A stretch of DNA of 64,000 nucleotides from Ceriagrion tenellum (lineage: Eukaryota; Arthropoda; Insecta; Odonata; Coenagrionidae). This document shows positions 36,790-47,951 of the stretch, piece after piece. Each line of letters starts with the position of its first letter. Within the stretch, counting starts at the first letter, position 1. The stretch covers positions 98,342,848-98,406,847 of the forward strand of contig OY720643.1 in the NCBI GenBank assembly GCA_963169105.1, given 5' to 3'. The notes under the pieces were generated by a model. The model saw nothing but the letters and a program-made list of their open reading frames with translations. It made no database searches and was not told the origin of the DNA. The translations under genes and the position numbers were made by a program.

Positions 36790-37048
36790 GTGCCATAGGT
36801 GGCGCTGATGTCGAATTCTGTGTTATTTGACGTACTCATCAATACATGCGCAAGTCGTCGGACTTGCGTCGTAGCATTGTTTGGCGTTGTTTTGACGAAA
36901 CGAAAATATTTAAATGTCAAACCCAATGTCAAATGTCACTTAGCATGTAGCTTATCGAAAATTCGAATACAGAAAAAACGTTTGCTGAACCCGCTAATAG
37001 CTGGCAAGCCAACGTTTGGGCAGGACAACGTCTGTCGGGTCCGCTAGT
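36790..37048 (+). mobile_element. Probable non-autonomous Helitron, 3' end
   Basis: The stretch ends GGACAACGTCTGTCGGGTCC-GCTAGT with CTAG at 37044-37047 and T next. Helitrons end in CTRR before a T, preceded by a short GC-rich hairpin; here GACA...TGTC or GGAC...GTCC can pair. The 83-codon frame inside has no domain. The 5' end (expected TC after A) is not fixed, so the start given is a guess near the compositional change. Confidence 0.35.
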
Positions 37049-37049
37049 A

Positions 37050-38010
37050 CTAAATAAAAACCCTGGAGAAAGAAGAAATGAAAACACTATGAAAAACCTC
37101 AAGGTTAACTTATTGGATTTAATTAAATATTAAAGTATATGAAAGACCCATCAAGAAAACTATATAAGCGATGGTATGAAATGGCCTTACAGCTAGAATA
37201 AAGGACGGAAGAAAACATGAGAGTGCAAGAGCTGATCTTCCAGGTTGAATAGAGGGTTTGGGCAGATCAAGGAATAGATGAAGTGACAGTGTAGATGTAG
37301 AAGTTGAATCTGAGCAGTTATACTTACCCTCTCCATTAGACGGCCTTATAGAAATTACACGTTACATATTCAACCATATGAGAGCCGTTAAATAGGCCAT
37401 CATTGCATGATTTTTTTTTGCATCTTCTGAATTTGTCGTCTCATAATTTCTGAAAACGCAGTTATCTTACATTTCAAACCAGATCGGTCGCATAGTATCT
37501 TTAATATTTTAAAAACTAGGTGAAGTAATGCATGAGAGTAAACTCTGCAAATAAAAAAACACTCAATTTTTGTGTTGATCTAAACGTTGCCCAAATTCCT
37601 CTATGTTATTTTGGGCCATTTGGGCGTCTTTGGTAAGAAAGGTTAAGAAAGCCCATTGAATTGCATTGGGAGTGAGATAAGACCAGTTTCAATTCAGCCG
37701 TGCATATCGATTTCCTCCATAAATTATCTGGCGGTTCTCTACTCAGCATTCGCACAAGTTGCGCTTTGAAAAGATTCGCGTGAGATTCAAAGATTCAACT
37801 GAGAGGTGTAGCGAGTAACGATAGCGCTAGAATAGGAGTGACTTTCCTTGGTATAGCAAAACGGATGTCGGCATTCCCAACGTTAAGGCTAGGTTGCTTT
37901 AAGGGGTACGTGCTTCTTTGGAAAAGCGAATGCGCAGAAGGTTGAAGGAAGCTGGATTAAGATGTTTAAAATACTTTAAAAAATATGAACTGCGAGTTCT
38001 TTTTCCTCAC
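37050..38010. other. Anonymous DNA, no gene seen
   Basis: No feature recognised. The stretch 37060-37300 is A/G-rich with no open frame of note. Confidence 0.45.
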
Positions 38011-38012
38011 GT

Positions 38013-38238
38013 GGATATCATCGAAACCAGTCCTAAATGAGTAATTTTGGGATTAAACCTAATGTAGGCTTTGACGTTTGTTTTAAGTGGAAAAAATTTT
38101 TGGAACTGCTATTCATACTCAATGAGTCTTTTAACTAATGGAAAAATACTTATCTTCATGAGATGAAAAGCTTTCTCTCTCCGCATTACTTTAGACTTAA
38201 TCCCGAAATTACTCATTAAGGACTGGTTTTATGATACC
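38013..38238. mobile_element. Foldback MITE, about 226 bp
   Basis: Inverted arms match for about 44 bases: left arm 38013-38056 (TATCATCGAAACCAGTCC...GTAATTTTGGGATTAA) and right arm 38195-38238 (TTAATCCCGAAATTACTC...GGACTGGTTTTATGATA). There are few mismatches. There is no open frame inside. The outer words (CGAAACCAGTCC) recall the second core strand of the hammerhead-like modules, but CTGATGA is absent. Confidence 0.65.
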
Positions 38239-38239
38239 T

Positions 38240-41020
38240 GGCGCACCCTAACCTCAATAATACCGTAAGCTTCTTCTTAACTCCATTTTAATTAAAAGTT
38301 TTGTTTTTGTATCTTGCATGGGTTTATCTATAAGTTGACATGAGTGACGGTAGAATGCATTTACTTTAGTTTAATTTTATTGATTTAAAAAATTCTCACC
38401 GTGGCGATTTCATTGTGGGCAGTTGTGACGTTCTCTAGATAATGAACCGATGATGGAATTGGATGCGAATTTTCTGGGAGCAGAAAGTTAGTTCTCATTC
38501 TACGCCGTATAAAGGATTTCACCCGCGTACCCCTTCGTCCAGGATGTCAATTCTGCGAGAGAATTACATTTCTCTTTTACTACTGCACGTGAGGAGTAAA
38601 ATGCGAGCAAAGAGGCATTTTTTCCACCTATTCGCTTCGTTCTATCTCCTCCAATTCAAGTCTTTTAACTCTAAAGGGTCTTTTTTCTTCCTAGTTGACC
38701 TCTTTGCGAGACTCTGCGTCTAAGAAATTTCCTTCGTCGTTGCTGGAGTAATTCTTTCCCTCGCTGATATCACACTCCTGCTTCATTTCTTTTAGCCGTA
38801 AACGTCAGTCCTTTTAGTGTATCATGTTTATATTTACCTTTTCTTGCGATGTGGGCAAGAGTGAATGCCGACCTAATAAGGACATTTGTAAGCCTTCAAA
38901 CCTGACATTATGTAAAGGTGACCTTTACTGCTTACTGACTCATGATTTACGTTTTTAGTTTACGCTATATTCAGATGAGATTAGTTTCAAAATTATGTCG
39001 TTGCCAGAAGCAAAAAATATGTGTAATATCTTATGCAGTTGGTTGTGTTTTGGACATCCAGCAGTGTTCGTAGTTCCTTAGGCCCAAATATGGAGAATTA
39101 TTGCCATGCGCTCAACGATCAATTGAAAGAAGCATTTTTCATTTGGAGCACTAATAAAGTTATAATTTTTCCTTAGAGCTTTTAATTGAAAGAGGTTGAT
39201 GCTTAAGTTGGAAAGAGCAGAAGAATAGGATTCCAATAAAATACTGTAAAAACTTCAAACTCGAAAATATTCTAAGAAAAATTATATTTTGCATGATGAT
39301 GTACGTCTTATTCACTCCAAGGAAATAATGAAGGAAATATTTTGAAGAGTCAAACTGAATGCGTAAAGCTTTTTCCTTTGCTATAAATATAATGAGTTTT
39401 TCGTTAAACTGATAATTATCAAAATGAAGCAAGATTCTCACTTTAGATTTTACTTTCGAGTAAATTATTTTCATGAAAAAGCACTTTTTCCTCACTATTC
39501 TTCACTACCTGAGTATCGGCTGGCTGAGTTTGTACTTCACATTAAAGCATGGTGGATGCCGCAAAACACTACACCTTCATGGACGATTTGGTCCCCTCTC
39601 TATTTACTCTTTGACTATATCCCATCTGGCCTAGGACTACCATTTCTGCTGTCAACCCACCGATTCCATCCCTGATGATATTGTTATTCTGGTTGGCGGT
39701 TTATTCTAATATCATTACCCTTTACCACGTTACTTTTCTTATATTCTTCGTGGGATGAGTGTTTTATTCGGCATTCTTTCTGGCTTGCTTATCTCTGTTT
39801 CATTTTCTTCAGCCACCTCTTTTATTCCATTTGCGTACCTTAACTTCAAGAGGCCTCCGTGCTCCCGTCTTCCGAGAATTGTGTTGTTCAGACGTACATT
39901 TTATTTTTACTTTGCTACACATGCGTCGTAAACCCCTGGAAATAATCCATTTTATTGTCAAAGTTTTTTTCTCTTATGTCCTTGCCTCACTAGCAGCATC
40001 CCTAGTTGGATTCCACTTAACATGAGACTCTGGACATCACCAAGTGAGGAATATCTCAGCTAAGGAATAGAATTCAATGCCTTGCTCTCTCTGATAGGAC
40101 CGATGTGTGTGTTGATGTACATGTGTTGATGCATTTGTAGGAGGGTAGGGCATATAGGTCTACTTTGTAGGACTTAACTCGAACTATAAGTTGAGAGGCG
40201 AAACCATGTCTTTTTTACATTTTTAATGAGATAAGTTCTTCTACCGTAGTGTTGACATCATCATAGAGCTCTAGAAACACATTTGGTTATTTTTTTTACC
40301 TTTTAAACTTTAATTGTTCTCTGAGTACGTTCATTTCAATTGATATTTGCGAATTTATAAGAATTGTCTTATTTAAATCGGCATGATTGTCTCGCTACAT
40401 TTCTTTTCTCTGTGATGCGATTTTTGTCCCTATCAATTTTCCCTATAGCTTCCTTGCAGCCAACTTTTTCCCCTTTCGTAAAGTATGATATTAAGAAATG
40501 TGTTCTCATCGACTAGAGTGATGGCATTGGTTTATCAATGAAAAAAAATTACTTTTTCAGACCACGATTTCCATGTATGAGCATTATCAAAAACTTATTG
40601 AATAAGAGTCAAATAAGGAAATTAATATAAGATGCATGTAAACCTAAAAATTTCAAGTTAACCTCAATTCAACTCGTATTTAACTTCGTCTCATAAAGTC
40701 AGGAGCTGTGAAGTTTACATTTTACCCTCGAAAATTCTAATCTCTAGCTATAATCTGCGACTGCGAGCGTCGTTTGGCTACGCAGCGATGGTGTTAGATA
40801 TGGTAGCAGTATTTAGGTGGTCCAACTGTTAAAAAAGCACACATTTAGAAATGATTCTGACACAGAAACAATAGCATGAATGCCTTATAACTCCTGTAAA
40901 GTGATCATGTGGACCTTTACCGATGAAATTCAAATGATTACCACAAGTTTATGCCGTTCAACTTATAGTAACTTCCTTTAGTTTTAAGTAAGGAAGTGCC
41001 AAAGACCTCACGTGTATGTA
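38240..41020. other. Anonymous DNA, no gene seen
   Basis: Frames at 38463-38723, 39424-39675 and 39759-40025 (plus) and 39160-39495 (minus) are T- or A-rich and carry no recognisable domain. Confidence 0.45.
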
Positions 41021-41024
41021 TCTT

Positions 41025-41090
41025 TGCATCTACATCCACGATATATCGTGCAAGCCACCAATTGGGTGTATGGCACGGGGTGATTCCACA
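41025..41090 (-). mobile_element. LINE 3' terminus fragment
   Basis: GCAAGCCACCAATTGGGTGT and ATGGCACGGGGTGATTCC on plus match the complement of the LINE tail consensus found at 3345, 33970 and 15845. It is 5' truncated. The words CGATATATCG just before form a small palindrome. Confidence 0.45.
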
Positions 41091-41094
41091 TCAG

Positions 41095-42340
41095 GCTTGC
41101 AGCAGTGAAACAGTTGAAACTCTTCGGTGAAATGTTAGAGAAAGCCATGAATCAAGAAACATCAGTTGTGTCCAATGTGTACGAAATATATCATAGCGTC
41201 ATAGCGAGTGCTTTTCCTTTCATGCTATGTTTACCGAAACGATCAGAAGTGGTGGAACGTAATGGTGGTGCTCATGTATCAAAAGGAACGGAAAATATCC
41301 ATGTGAGCCTCGGATTGACCTGTGACGAACCAGATAGTGTGCGCCCAGTGATATTTACAACGGAACAAAAATCAAGAATAAACTATGGGCGAACAAACGA
41401 GTAAAAATTAGAATTGATTCAATCTTATACCTTTATTCTCAATGTTGTACCATCAGAAATTACTTTGTTTTAAATTAAAAAATTATACCTTACCAGACAA
41501 ATTATGCTCTTTTCCATTTAATACCTTACCAGGAATGGGCTTTTAAATAAAATGACATAGGGTATTGGTTTTAAAAGTTTATTGTTTCAACATATTGTAT
41601 TTTGTATACACGAGATAGCAAGCTTATGAAAAAACTTTCCAGCACTTTGTAAATAACTTTGAGAATGAGCGTCAGTTAAACATCCCTCATCTGTAGTTCA
41701 TTTCTTAAGCGAGGGACAACCATAGAATTCCAAATTACCCGCACAAATTCTCTTGGGAAGAAGACTAGTTAATAAAGATGCCTTTTGCGCACCTTTGTTG
41801 AACAGATATTTATATTGCTTCGTGTAATTATGTAATATACTCTCCAATTCCGAATAATCTACATCTCCGGGATATTCTGACAGGCCGTGGTAGTTGTTTC
41901 TCAACCAAGAAGCGTCTTTTGCGTATAATAGTCGGGTCGGTGATTTAAAGAGCCACGTATTGCAGCATTTATTTTGAACATTAAAAATGGCCTATTCCTT
42001 GACTATGTAACTATTATCATTAGCGGTAAAGCTTTGAAATTCGATAATGGCACACATCGCGATGTATGTTTAACTTACAAGGCTTTGAAACCCAATGCCA
42101 GAGGTTAAACACACATCAAAGACATTTTGACTTACAGAATTGTACTTCGTGCCAGAGGTCAAAAAGCCTTTCACTCACACGCTGGAAAAATCAGAGCATA
42201 ACCAAGTTATACTTTTCGATTACCCGACAAATCATACGTTTTGAGTACCATCTCTAATTCAAGTTTTTTCAAATCAAAATTAAACGTATTATTAGATAAT
42301 TTGGTAGCGAGAAATTGTCTCACTTTATCACGACTGCCCG
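41095..42340. other. Anonymous DNA, no gene seen
   Basis: A 99-codon plus frame (41105-41404) follows the LINE tail directly. Its residue mix looks protein-like but I recognise no family, and splice or start evidence is lacking. Confidence 0.35.
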
Positions 42341-42349
42341 AAAGTAGAC

Positions 42350-42480
42350 CTGTACGCCGCCGCCGCCGATGGTTTTGGTGACGCCGCCACCGCCGATGGA
42401 TTATATACGGCGCGCCGCCGATAGCGCCGCCGGTCTTCCGTGTTGGCGGTGCGGCGCGGCGCCGTCATAGGTGGTTATTT
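42350..42480. repeat. CGCCG-rich island
   Basis: A 130-base block of CGCCGCCGAT and GGCGCGGCGC words stands in AT-rich DNA. CCGCCGATGG occurs twice (near 42363 and 42391). The block is partly self-complementary (GGCGGTGCGGCGCGGCGCCG). It has no open frame of length. It could be a structured transposon end or a simple-sequence expansion. Confidence 0.5.
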
Positions 42481-42489
42481 ACCGACCAT

Positions 42490-44395
42490 TGCCTCCGATG
42501 CGTCGTAACTATACTTATATTCACTTATTACCGCGGACTCCTAATAATAACGTAAAACTTAATAACTAATGAAAAAAGAGAGCAGCTCTTCTGCCCATAT
42601 TTGATGTGCTGTTGAAAGTAGTTTATCAATTAAATATGTGCGATAGGAATTTACAAAGTTACCATTTTGTTTTCAGCCAGCAACCACACGTCCACGCTTC
42701 CTCGGCATGGATTTTACTCTGCTCAAGCTTTTAGTCCTTCATGAGTGCGTCATCCTCAGTTTCCCACTTGATGCCGTCCTGATCAGCATTGTGAAATGGA
42801 AGATTCAAATAATGACATAACAGGCTGCATAATCGAACAAGGTGACGGATATCCTTAGTGCTCCATTTCTTTATACTATGCGTATTTAGGACGTGCGATA
42901 TCCAGATTTCCCTTCCTCACTCACCTACCTAAGAAACTTCTCGTTAGTCTTTCCGTCTATTGCGCTTTTGCTGTTCTCCCTCCATAGTTACATCTGAAAG
43001 ACTTTTATTTCGTCCTTTTTCCCTTCCAAGGTTCCATGTATTCCAACCAGTCAATGCAATGTAAATGTGTCTGACAACGGGAGTTTAGCCATTTGGTTTA
43101 AACCAAATACATGCTGTGGAGGCTCGAATATTTGCTACATTTAATATAAAACACAAGCCATGTATTTACACAATGCTCTTTTGCACTTTGATCGTAGGTA
43201 AACGAAGTTCAAGGAAATAAATCAACAATGCAATCAAAGTGTGTATAGGAGGATGACAAGTGCATTCGCCTCGTCGCATTGAGATGGGAGAAGGAATCGG
43301 CGTCATGAAATTGCTTACGAGGTTTTTATTTCCTTCGGCATAGATGATTATCTTTCATGCGTAATCTTCCATGAAATGCCATTTGCATAATGCAAATAGT
43401 ATCTGAAACGATTCCGATTCTTCACGTAAACAAGCGCTAAAATAGCATGAAGAGAAACCTGAATCACCTACATTTGGTTAACTTAAAAGCCTGGTTAACA
43501 CATAGGGATCGTGTTCTATCGCTGTGCCTTTACATTACTTTTCATCATAGACCTATAAAAATTATGAAAAACCATGAAATGGGCAAGCTAGTTTAAGTGT
43601 CTCCGGAAAGGCTGTAATTAATGATTATGCTAGGGAAATCCAAGTGGTAACATGAATATTCTCTTCTCCTGCGGAGCTTGAAACAAGAGAAATATATCCT
43701 CTTTCTTTTACCGCTCTTAAACTTTAAGTCTTTCGATATTCACTAAAATATGTACATCAATTCACGTAACGAATTATATGAAACGCATTTTTGCAGTTTT
43801 ATATTCCGATTAATAACAGCAGCCTATTCTTCGGAATTTTTTACTCTTGCGTCCTCTCCTCACTCCCCCCTCCCACCGATTGGGATTTCCCGGCTTGAGT
43901 TTGGCGGGTCAGTCTTGATGGGTAATAAAATCGGTCAACGGTCAGGCTTATGAATTTTCCTCAGCGGATAAAGCGAGTGCTGAAGTGCAGATAATGGATC
44001 TTTATAAAACGATAATACGCGTGATTGGAGGGACGGTTAAAAATATACGTCTCTGCGGCAATCTGAGAGGGAGAAAAGTTGTCTCGGTCCCGATGCAAAG
44101 AGACTGTGAGTACGACTTTTGTTTGAACAATTGGAGGGGTGTGGGTCTCTTTGGAAGCACAAAGGAAGAAGGAAGAAACCCTGACCATATAAACTGTCAA
44201 GTTTATCCGATATGCGGCACCCAAGGAGAAGAACAAATGTGCCCATTAGAGTCCACGCATGGCTCTCAATTCTTGTTCTTTGTCTTTTGTTTATCATAAG
44301 GTGTTATGGAAAGATTCTGTCCACATCGTCCTTGAGGTCGATGACCACTAAAAATGCCCCTCTAAATGGTCAGTTTTGATACCATGGGCGCGATA
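42490..44395. other. Anonymous DNA, with one weak exon-like frame
   Basis: On minus, 42733-42909 stays open for about 58 codons ending at a stop, with a protein-like mix (for example KKWSTKDIRHLVRLC, ETEDDALMKD). It has no start codon at its head and no family I know. The frames at 43985-44299 (plus) and 43961-44297 (minus) overlap each other and show nothing. Confidence 0.25.
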
Positions 44396-44399
44396 TTGA

Positions 44400-44540
44400 G
44401 AGAGGGGGAGCGGTGCAGTGGTTTAAGGTAGGCTCTCCGCTTTACCTCCGGAGTTCCCAGGCACTGAGAATTCTCTAAAAGGAGGGAGCAGGCGCATGTC
44501 TACTCCAAAGATGATTGGGCAGTCGAAAATCTGGTGGTGG
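44400..44540 (+). repeat. Possible tRNA-derived SINE head
   Basis: The A-box-like GGTGCAGTGGTTTAAGG (44412-44428) is typical of arthropod SINE heads. The B-box position has only GGAGTTCCCAGGC (44450-44462), which has lost part of the consensus. Confidence 0.35.
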
Positions 44541-44544
44541 TGTT

Positions 44545-45395
44545 TGCGTGCACTAGGAAGGACAAATATAGACACTTGCGCTATGGTCCTCATTGAGACA
44601 AGTCGTTTTACTGTTGACGGTCTAACATAAGAGTATCATAAATCTATCATAGCTCCCACTCACTTAAACCGAATCTATTCGAGAGAAGGAGCAGTTCCAG
44701 AATGTCATATTTGGTTCAATTTCTACTTTCAATACGAAACAAAACTAAAACCAAGCCAGACGAAAGGTTTCAATCTGAAACGAAGTCGCATTAAATAAGA
44801 AAGCTTATAGTTTTGTTCCGGTATGAAACAACTCATTGGTTCATGTTTCGTTTTGCAGCACTGATTTTTTCGACGGAGTGCCTTTCGATTTAAAAACGTG
44901 ATGGCCACATTATGAATGACCAAAAAAGGAGTTGGTGCGCCTCACATACTCCCGTACTTTTCGAACAATCGTTGAAGTTTAGAATGCGGAAGGCAGGATA
45001 TCTAACTTATTTTGACATTTTTGGTACTGCATTGCCAATTGAAACATTAAGAACCACCTAATTAATTTCATTTGACTTCGACTTTTCTGTTCTAATTGAA
45101 CATAGCTCTATACACACGATGATATTTTTACTTATGTCGTTGCTATGTTTTCTGCTCAAATTGAATGCCCTTCCGATAATTTTTTACTACGAGGTCGTCA
45201 AATATATCAAATACAGATTTAGATGTGATGTGTTGCAAAAGTTACATAATTACTGAGAAAACACTCGCAGTTTCACTAATGAAAGATTTAACTTGACTAG
45301 ACCTGATATTACGCCATCATCATCATGCTACTAAAGATTTGGGTATAAAATATATTCATGAAAAATGTGGGTGACGGAAGAGATATGCGTCAAAC
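44545..45395. other. Anonymous AT-rich DNA, no gene seen
   Basis: Only a 64-codon minus frame (44729-44923) without motifs. Confidence 0.5.
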
Positions 45396-45429
45396 TAAGC
45401 AGTTTCAGAAGGGCGTGGGGCTGGAAAAC

Positions 45430-45710
45430 AGACACCGTCCGGAGAAACCCTGGGAAAGAGGCGTGTGCTGGGAAGGCAAGGGGAAATCACAAACATGAAC
45501 ATTGAAAGTCCAAAAGGTTTAAGTCGGGTGTCTATAGAACCTACTAACAGATGTCTGTGGAATCTACAGTGTGGCTGGATCGTTCGCCGCTGCTGGTGAG
45601 GTGTGGGAAACAAAGACCGTAAAGGCTTGGGAAATTCTGGGAGAGGGCGTATGCTGGGGAGGTAGAGGGAATCAAGGACAAAAACATGGAAAATCCAAAC
45701 GTCGTATCCT
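45430..45710. repeat. Diverged direct duplication, period about 185 bp
   Basis: Words of the first copy (ACACCGTCCGGAGAAACCC, GAGGCGTGTGCTGGGAAGG, ACATGAACATTGAAAGTCC, from 45430) recur in order in the second (AGACCGTAAAGGC, GAGGGCGTATGCTGGGGAGG, ACATGGAAAATCC, from 45615). The overlapping minus frame of 122 codons (45395-45763) partly repeats itself for this reason. No domain is recognised. Confidence 0.55.
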
Positions 45711-45799
45711 TGATGATGGGTCATCGGCCGCTGCCGAGTACCCCCTTCAGAAGTCCAAGACATCGCCTGGGCATGACGGTTTCTGCTAAAACCAGGTTG

Positions 45800-46160
45800 T
45801 TAATTGTACATTTTTATTCTTTATTTGATTGTTTGATCAATTTTTAGACTTCAATTGTCTTTTCACCATTCTCGAGTAACTTTTTCTAGGACGCAAAATA
45901 AGAGCAATTTTGACAGTCCATTTCTTGGACTTACTCCTGTTTTGATTTCGAAGGGTTCCTAAATTTTGCCCTTGAATTTTACTTAACATTTTTTCAGTGA
46001 GCGTCTGTGTAATGGTTGTGTTTTAGGGTCGTGCCCTTGTCAAAATTTGATCAAACGATTCGCGATCGACTCAATCAAAGGCTTTTTTGAAGTCAACGAA
46101 GGTGCAGATAATATTCTTGCAGTGCATCTTTTGGTGCCGAATTGTTAGTATTAGCAAAGG
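45800..46160 (-). pseudogene. RTE-like LINE reverse transcriptase relic
   Basis: Minus-strand reading gives VDFKKAFD (46074-46097), the catalytic aspartate box of LINE reverse transcriptases, followed downstream by a segment of about 29 residues at 45866-45952. That segment begins FEIKTGVSPRNGLS and ends LEKVTREW, matching FxxxTGVxQGDxLSPxLFNxxLExVxRE of RTE-type elements. Order, spacing and orientation fit, but frames change and stops occur between them. No endonuclease or YxDD box is seen, so it is a fragment. It directly adjoins the structured module at 46241. Confidence 0.7.
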
Positions 46161-46198
46161 AAAAAGTTCCAGGCTTGACTTTGTGGAAGTATTTCAAA

Positions 46199-46342
46199 GT
46201 AACTTAAATAAAAAGATGAACACGAAGTGAGATAAAAAGATGAACACGATGAAAAGAACTGAAGATGACACTATGTGTCGAAACCCGGGTTGTGTTATTA
46301 AACCTATTGTGGAGTATACAAAGTTTTATTTAAGTTACTGTT
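46199..46342 (+). mobile_element. Small element with inverted ends and CTGAAGA-hairpin-CGAAAC core
   Basis: Short inverted ends, AGTAACTTAAATAAAA (46199-46214) and its complement near 46325-46340, bracket a core at 46241-46275: CTGAAGATGACAC-TAT-GTGTCGAAACCCGGGTTG. The hairpin GACAC/GTGTC is perfect. After the core come TTATTAAACC and TTGTGGAGTATACAAAG, the same tail layout as at 26833 and 2849. A-for-T in CTGAAGA should abolish hammerhead activity, while the helix is kept. A 16-base word (TAAAAAGATGAACACG) is duplicated at 46210-46245. Confidence 0.55.
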
Positions 46343-46489
46343 AGTTTAAGATTTAGAATTTATTCCGGGAGTGATCTACCTGGCCTGCTGCTTGCGTGAT
46401 ATTCGGCAATTTTGGATTTAAGTTGTTACTGAACAAGAAAGCATTGTGAGAGAGTTTAATATGTGACAGGAAGGAGTGAAATTCCTCTG

Positions 46490-47460
46490 TAGTTGTTTAC
46501 ATATGTTCTATCTCGTTTTGTTAATAAACTGGATGAATAAGGACATTTTCCATGTCATTAGGGATCTGTTCAGTTCGCCAAAATTTTGTAGTTTTTGTGT
46601 TATTTCTGCTATGGTTTTTGGTCCAGCTGCTATCCCGGATCCGTTAGGATATCATAGAAATGTTTCCTATCTGGAAGTGTGCGTTCATTAAGCCTTTTTA
46701 TACAACTAGTAATAAGGATAAACACCTTTTCTTGGGACCAAATTTGTTATGTTACCAAATGTTTCTTTCATGAAGTTAAAATTATTCAAGATCGATGCAA
46801 GTGTGGCTAGTGAGGCTGGCATAAAGCAAAAAGAATCAACAAAACCAATTTTAAAGTAGTTATCCGCCATCTTTGTGAAAAAATATATTTTTCTTCAGCG
46901 TTGGGTATTACCAAAATTGCCTTTTCGTCATAGTCAAGTTCTTTAACTATAAAAAGACCATCATAGGAAGACAGGTTATGAAAAAACTCAGGTTAAAAAT
47001 TTGGCATTTTATATTGTAAGTTGCAAAATGAGTGAGCAGGACCTCTATATTTTCCAGTTATGTGGTCATGATCTCGCACTTTGTCTGTTTTATGTCTTCA
47101 CCACATATGTGGCACTCGAAATGTAATTTCGTCTTCTAAGCTGAGTTGTTCCATAGCAATGGGATTTTTGTGCGCATCAAGTACTTTTTTGGCTTCATCT
47201 TTGATACGTTGAATAAAAACTCTAACAGGATTGGGACCTCGATATAGTTGCGGTTTCTGACATCCTTTTGGAGTGACTACTATGTACCAGAAACTGAAAG
47301 GATCATGTTTCATAAATGCGTTAATGTAGGAAATGCGTGGTGACGACTCGCAAATGCTGATATTAGTTAGGAAACATTCAAAATGTGCATATATAACGTA
47401 ACATATACGGAAAGAATGATTCAGGTGGGTAAATTTTTAAAAATTTATTTTAAAGGCATT
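46490..47460 (-). pseudogene. Polinton/adintovirus-type DNA polymerase B relic
   Basis: Remnant of a protein-primed family B DNA polymerase of the type carried by Polinton/Maverick elements and adintoviruses. Minus-strand landmarks in order: an exonuclease-box-like HFECFL at 47371-47388 (the family has DFE), HDPFSFWYIV near 47300, YRGPNPVRVFI near 47240, a CHICG cysteine pair (47100-47114), then DHDHITGKYRGPAH (46997-47083), the zinc-binding segment typical of these polymerases. Next come FFHNLSSYDG (about 46980) and, further on, TLPDRKHFYDILTD (about 46650-46700). Frames change at about 47080 and elsewhere, and stops are present. The longest intact piece is 47098-47313. The palm domain with the polymerase catalytic aspartates is not seen. 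It is an old, inactive insertion. Confidence 0.75.
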
Positions 47461-47629
47461 CTGAATTTGCTAGGCTCACACTTTTCTCGGCACAATGTCT
47501 TATGTTCATCTAGTTTAGCATTAGCATTATCTATGGTACAGGGAGGCGTCGGTGGTGGGAGTAATTATTAATGGGAGAAAGAGGAAACTCTTCCTCCCAA
47601 AATATTTTACTTTTTCGGGGGTGGAAATA

Positions 47630-47950
47630 TTAATGTGTAAGAGGCGGCCGACATATTCCTTCCTTCATCTCTCTCACACCTAACCGCTGCGCTAAGCACC
47701 TTTGCTCTCCCAACGCCCCACCACCCATTCCCTTCGGCCGCCGGGAGCGCTCGCACGCCCAAGTAAGGTAAGATGTACCTTGGACCGTATCATGCGAGGC
47801 GTGCGAGCCAATGGCAGCTGGGAGACGCGCCGACGAGAGGGAGACGATGCGACGTTTGGCAGTCGGCGTTGGTATGTTGATGAAGTGAGACAATAAAGCG
47901 TAATTGTGCCAGACTGGTGCATTTCCTTTCCGCGCGATTCCTCCCATTCC
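47630..47950. other. GC-rich stretch replacing the end of the gypsy relic
   Basis: The minus reading leaves gypsy similarity near 47952 and continues open through GC-rich DNA to 47630. On plus there is GAGCCAATGG (CCAAT-like, 47807-47816) and CAATAAAGC (poly-A-signal-like, about 47891). This could be an LTR fragment or a separate GC-rich insertion; I cannot decide. Confidence 0.25.
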
Positions 47951-47951
47951 T

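Noticed and set aside
45395..45763. 122-codon minus-strand frame
   Set aside because: It spans the direct duplication at 45430-45710, so the apparent internal protein repeat follows from the DNA repeat; no domain is seen.
47891..47900. Poly-A signal AATAAA marking an LTR end
   Set aside because: The hexamer is common in AT-rich DNA, and no matching second LTR or TG...CA ends could be found.
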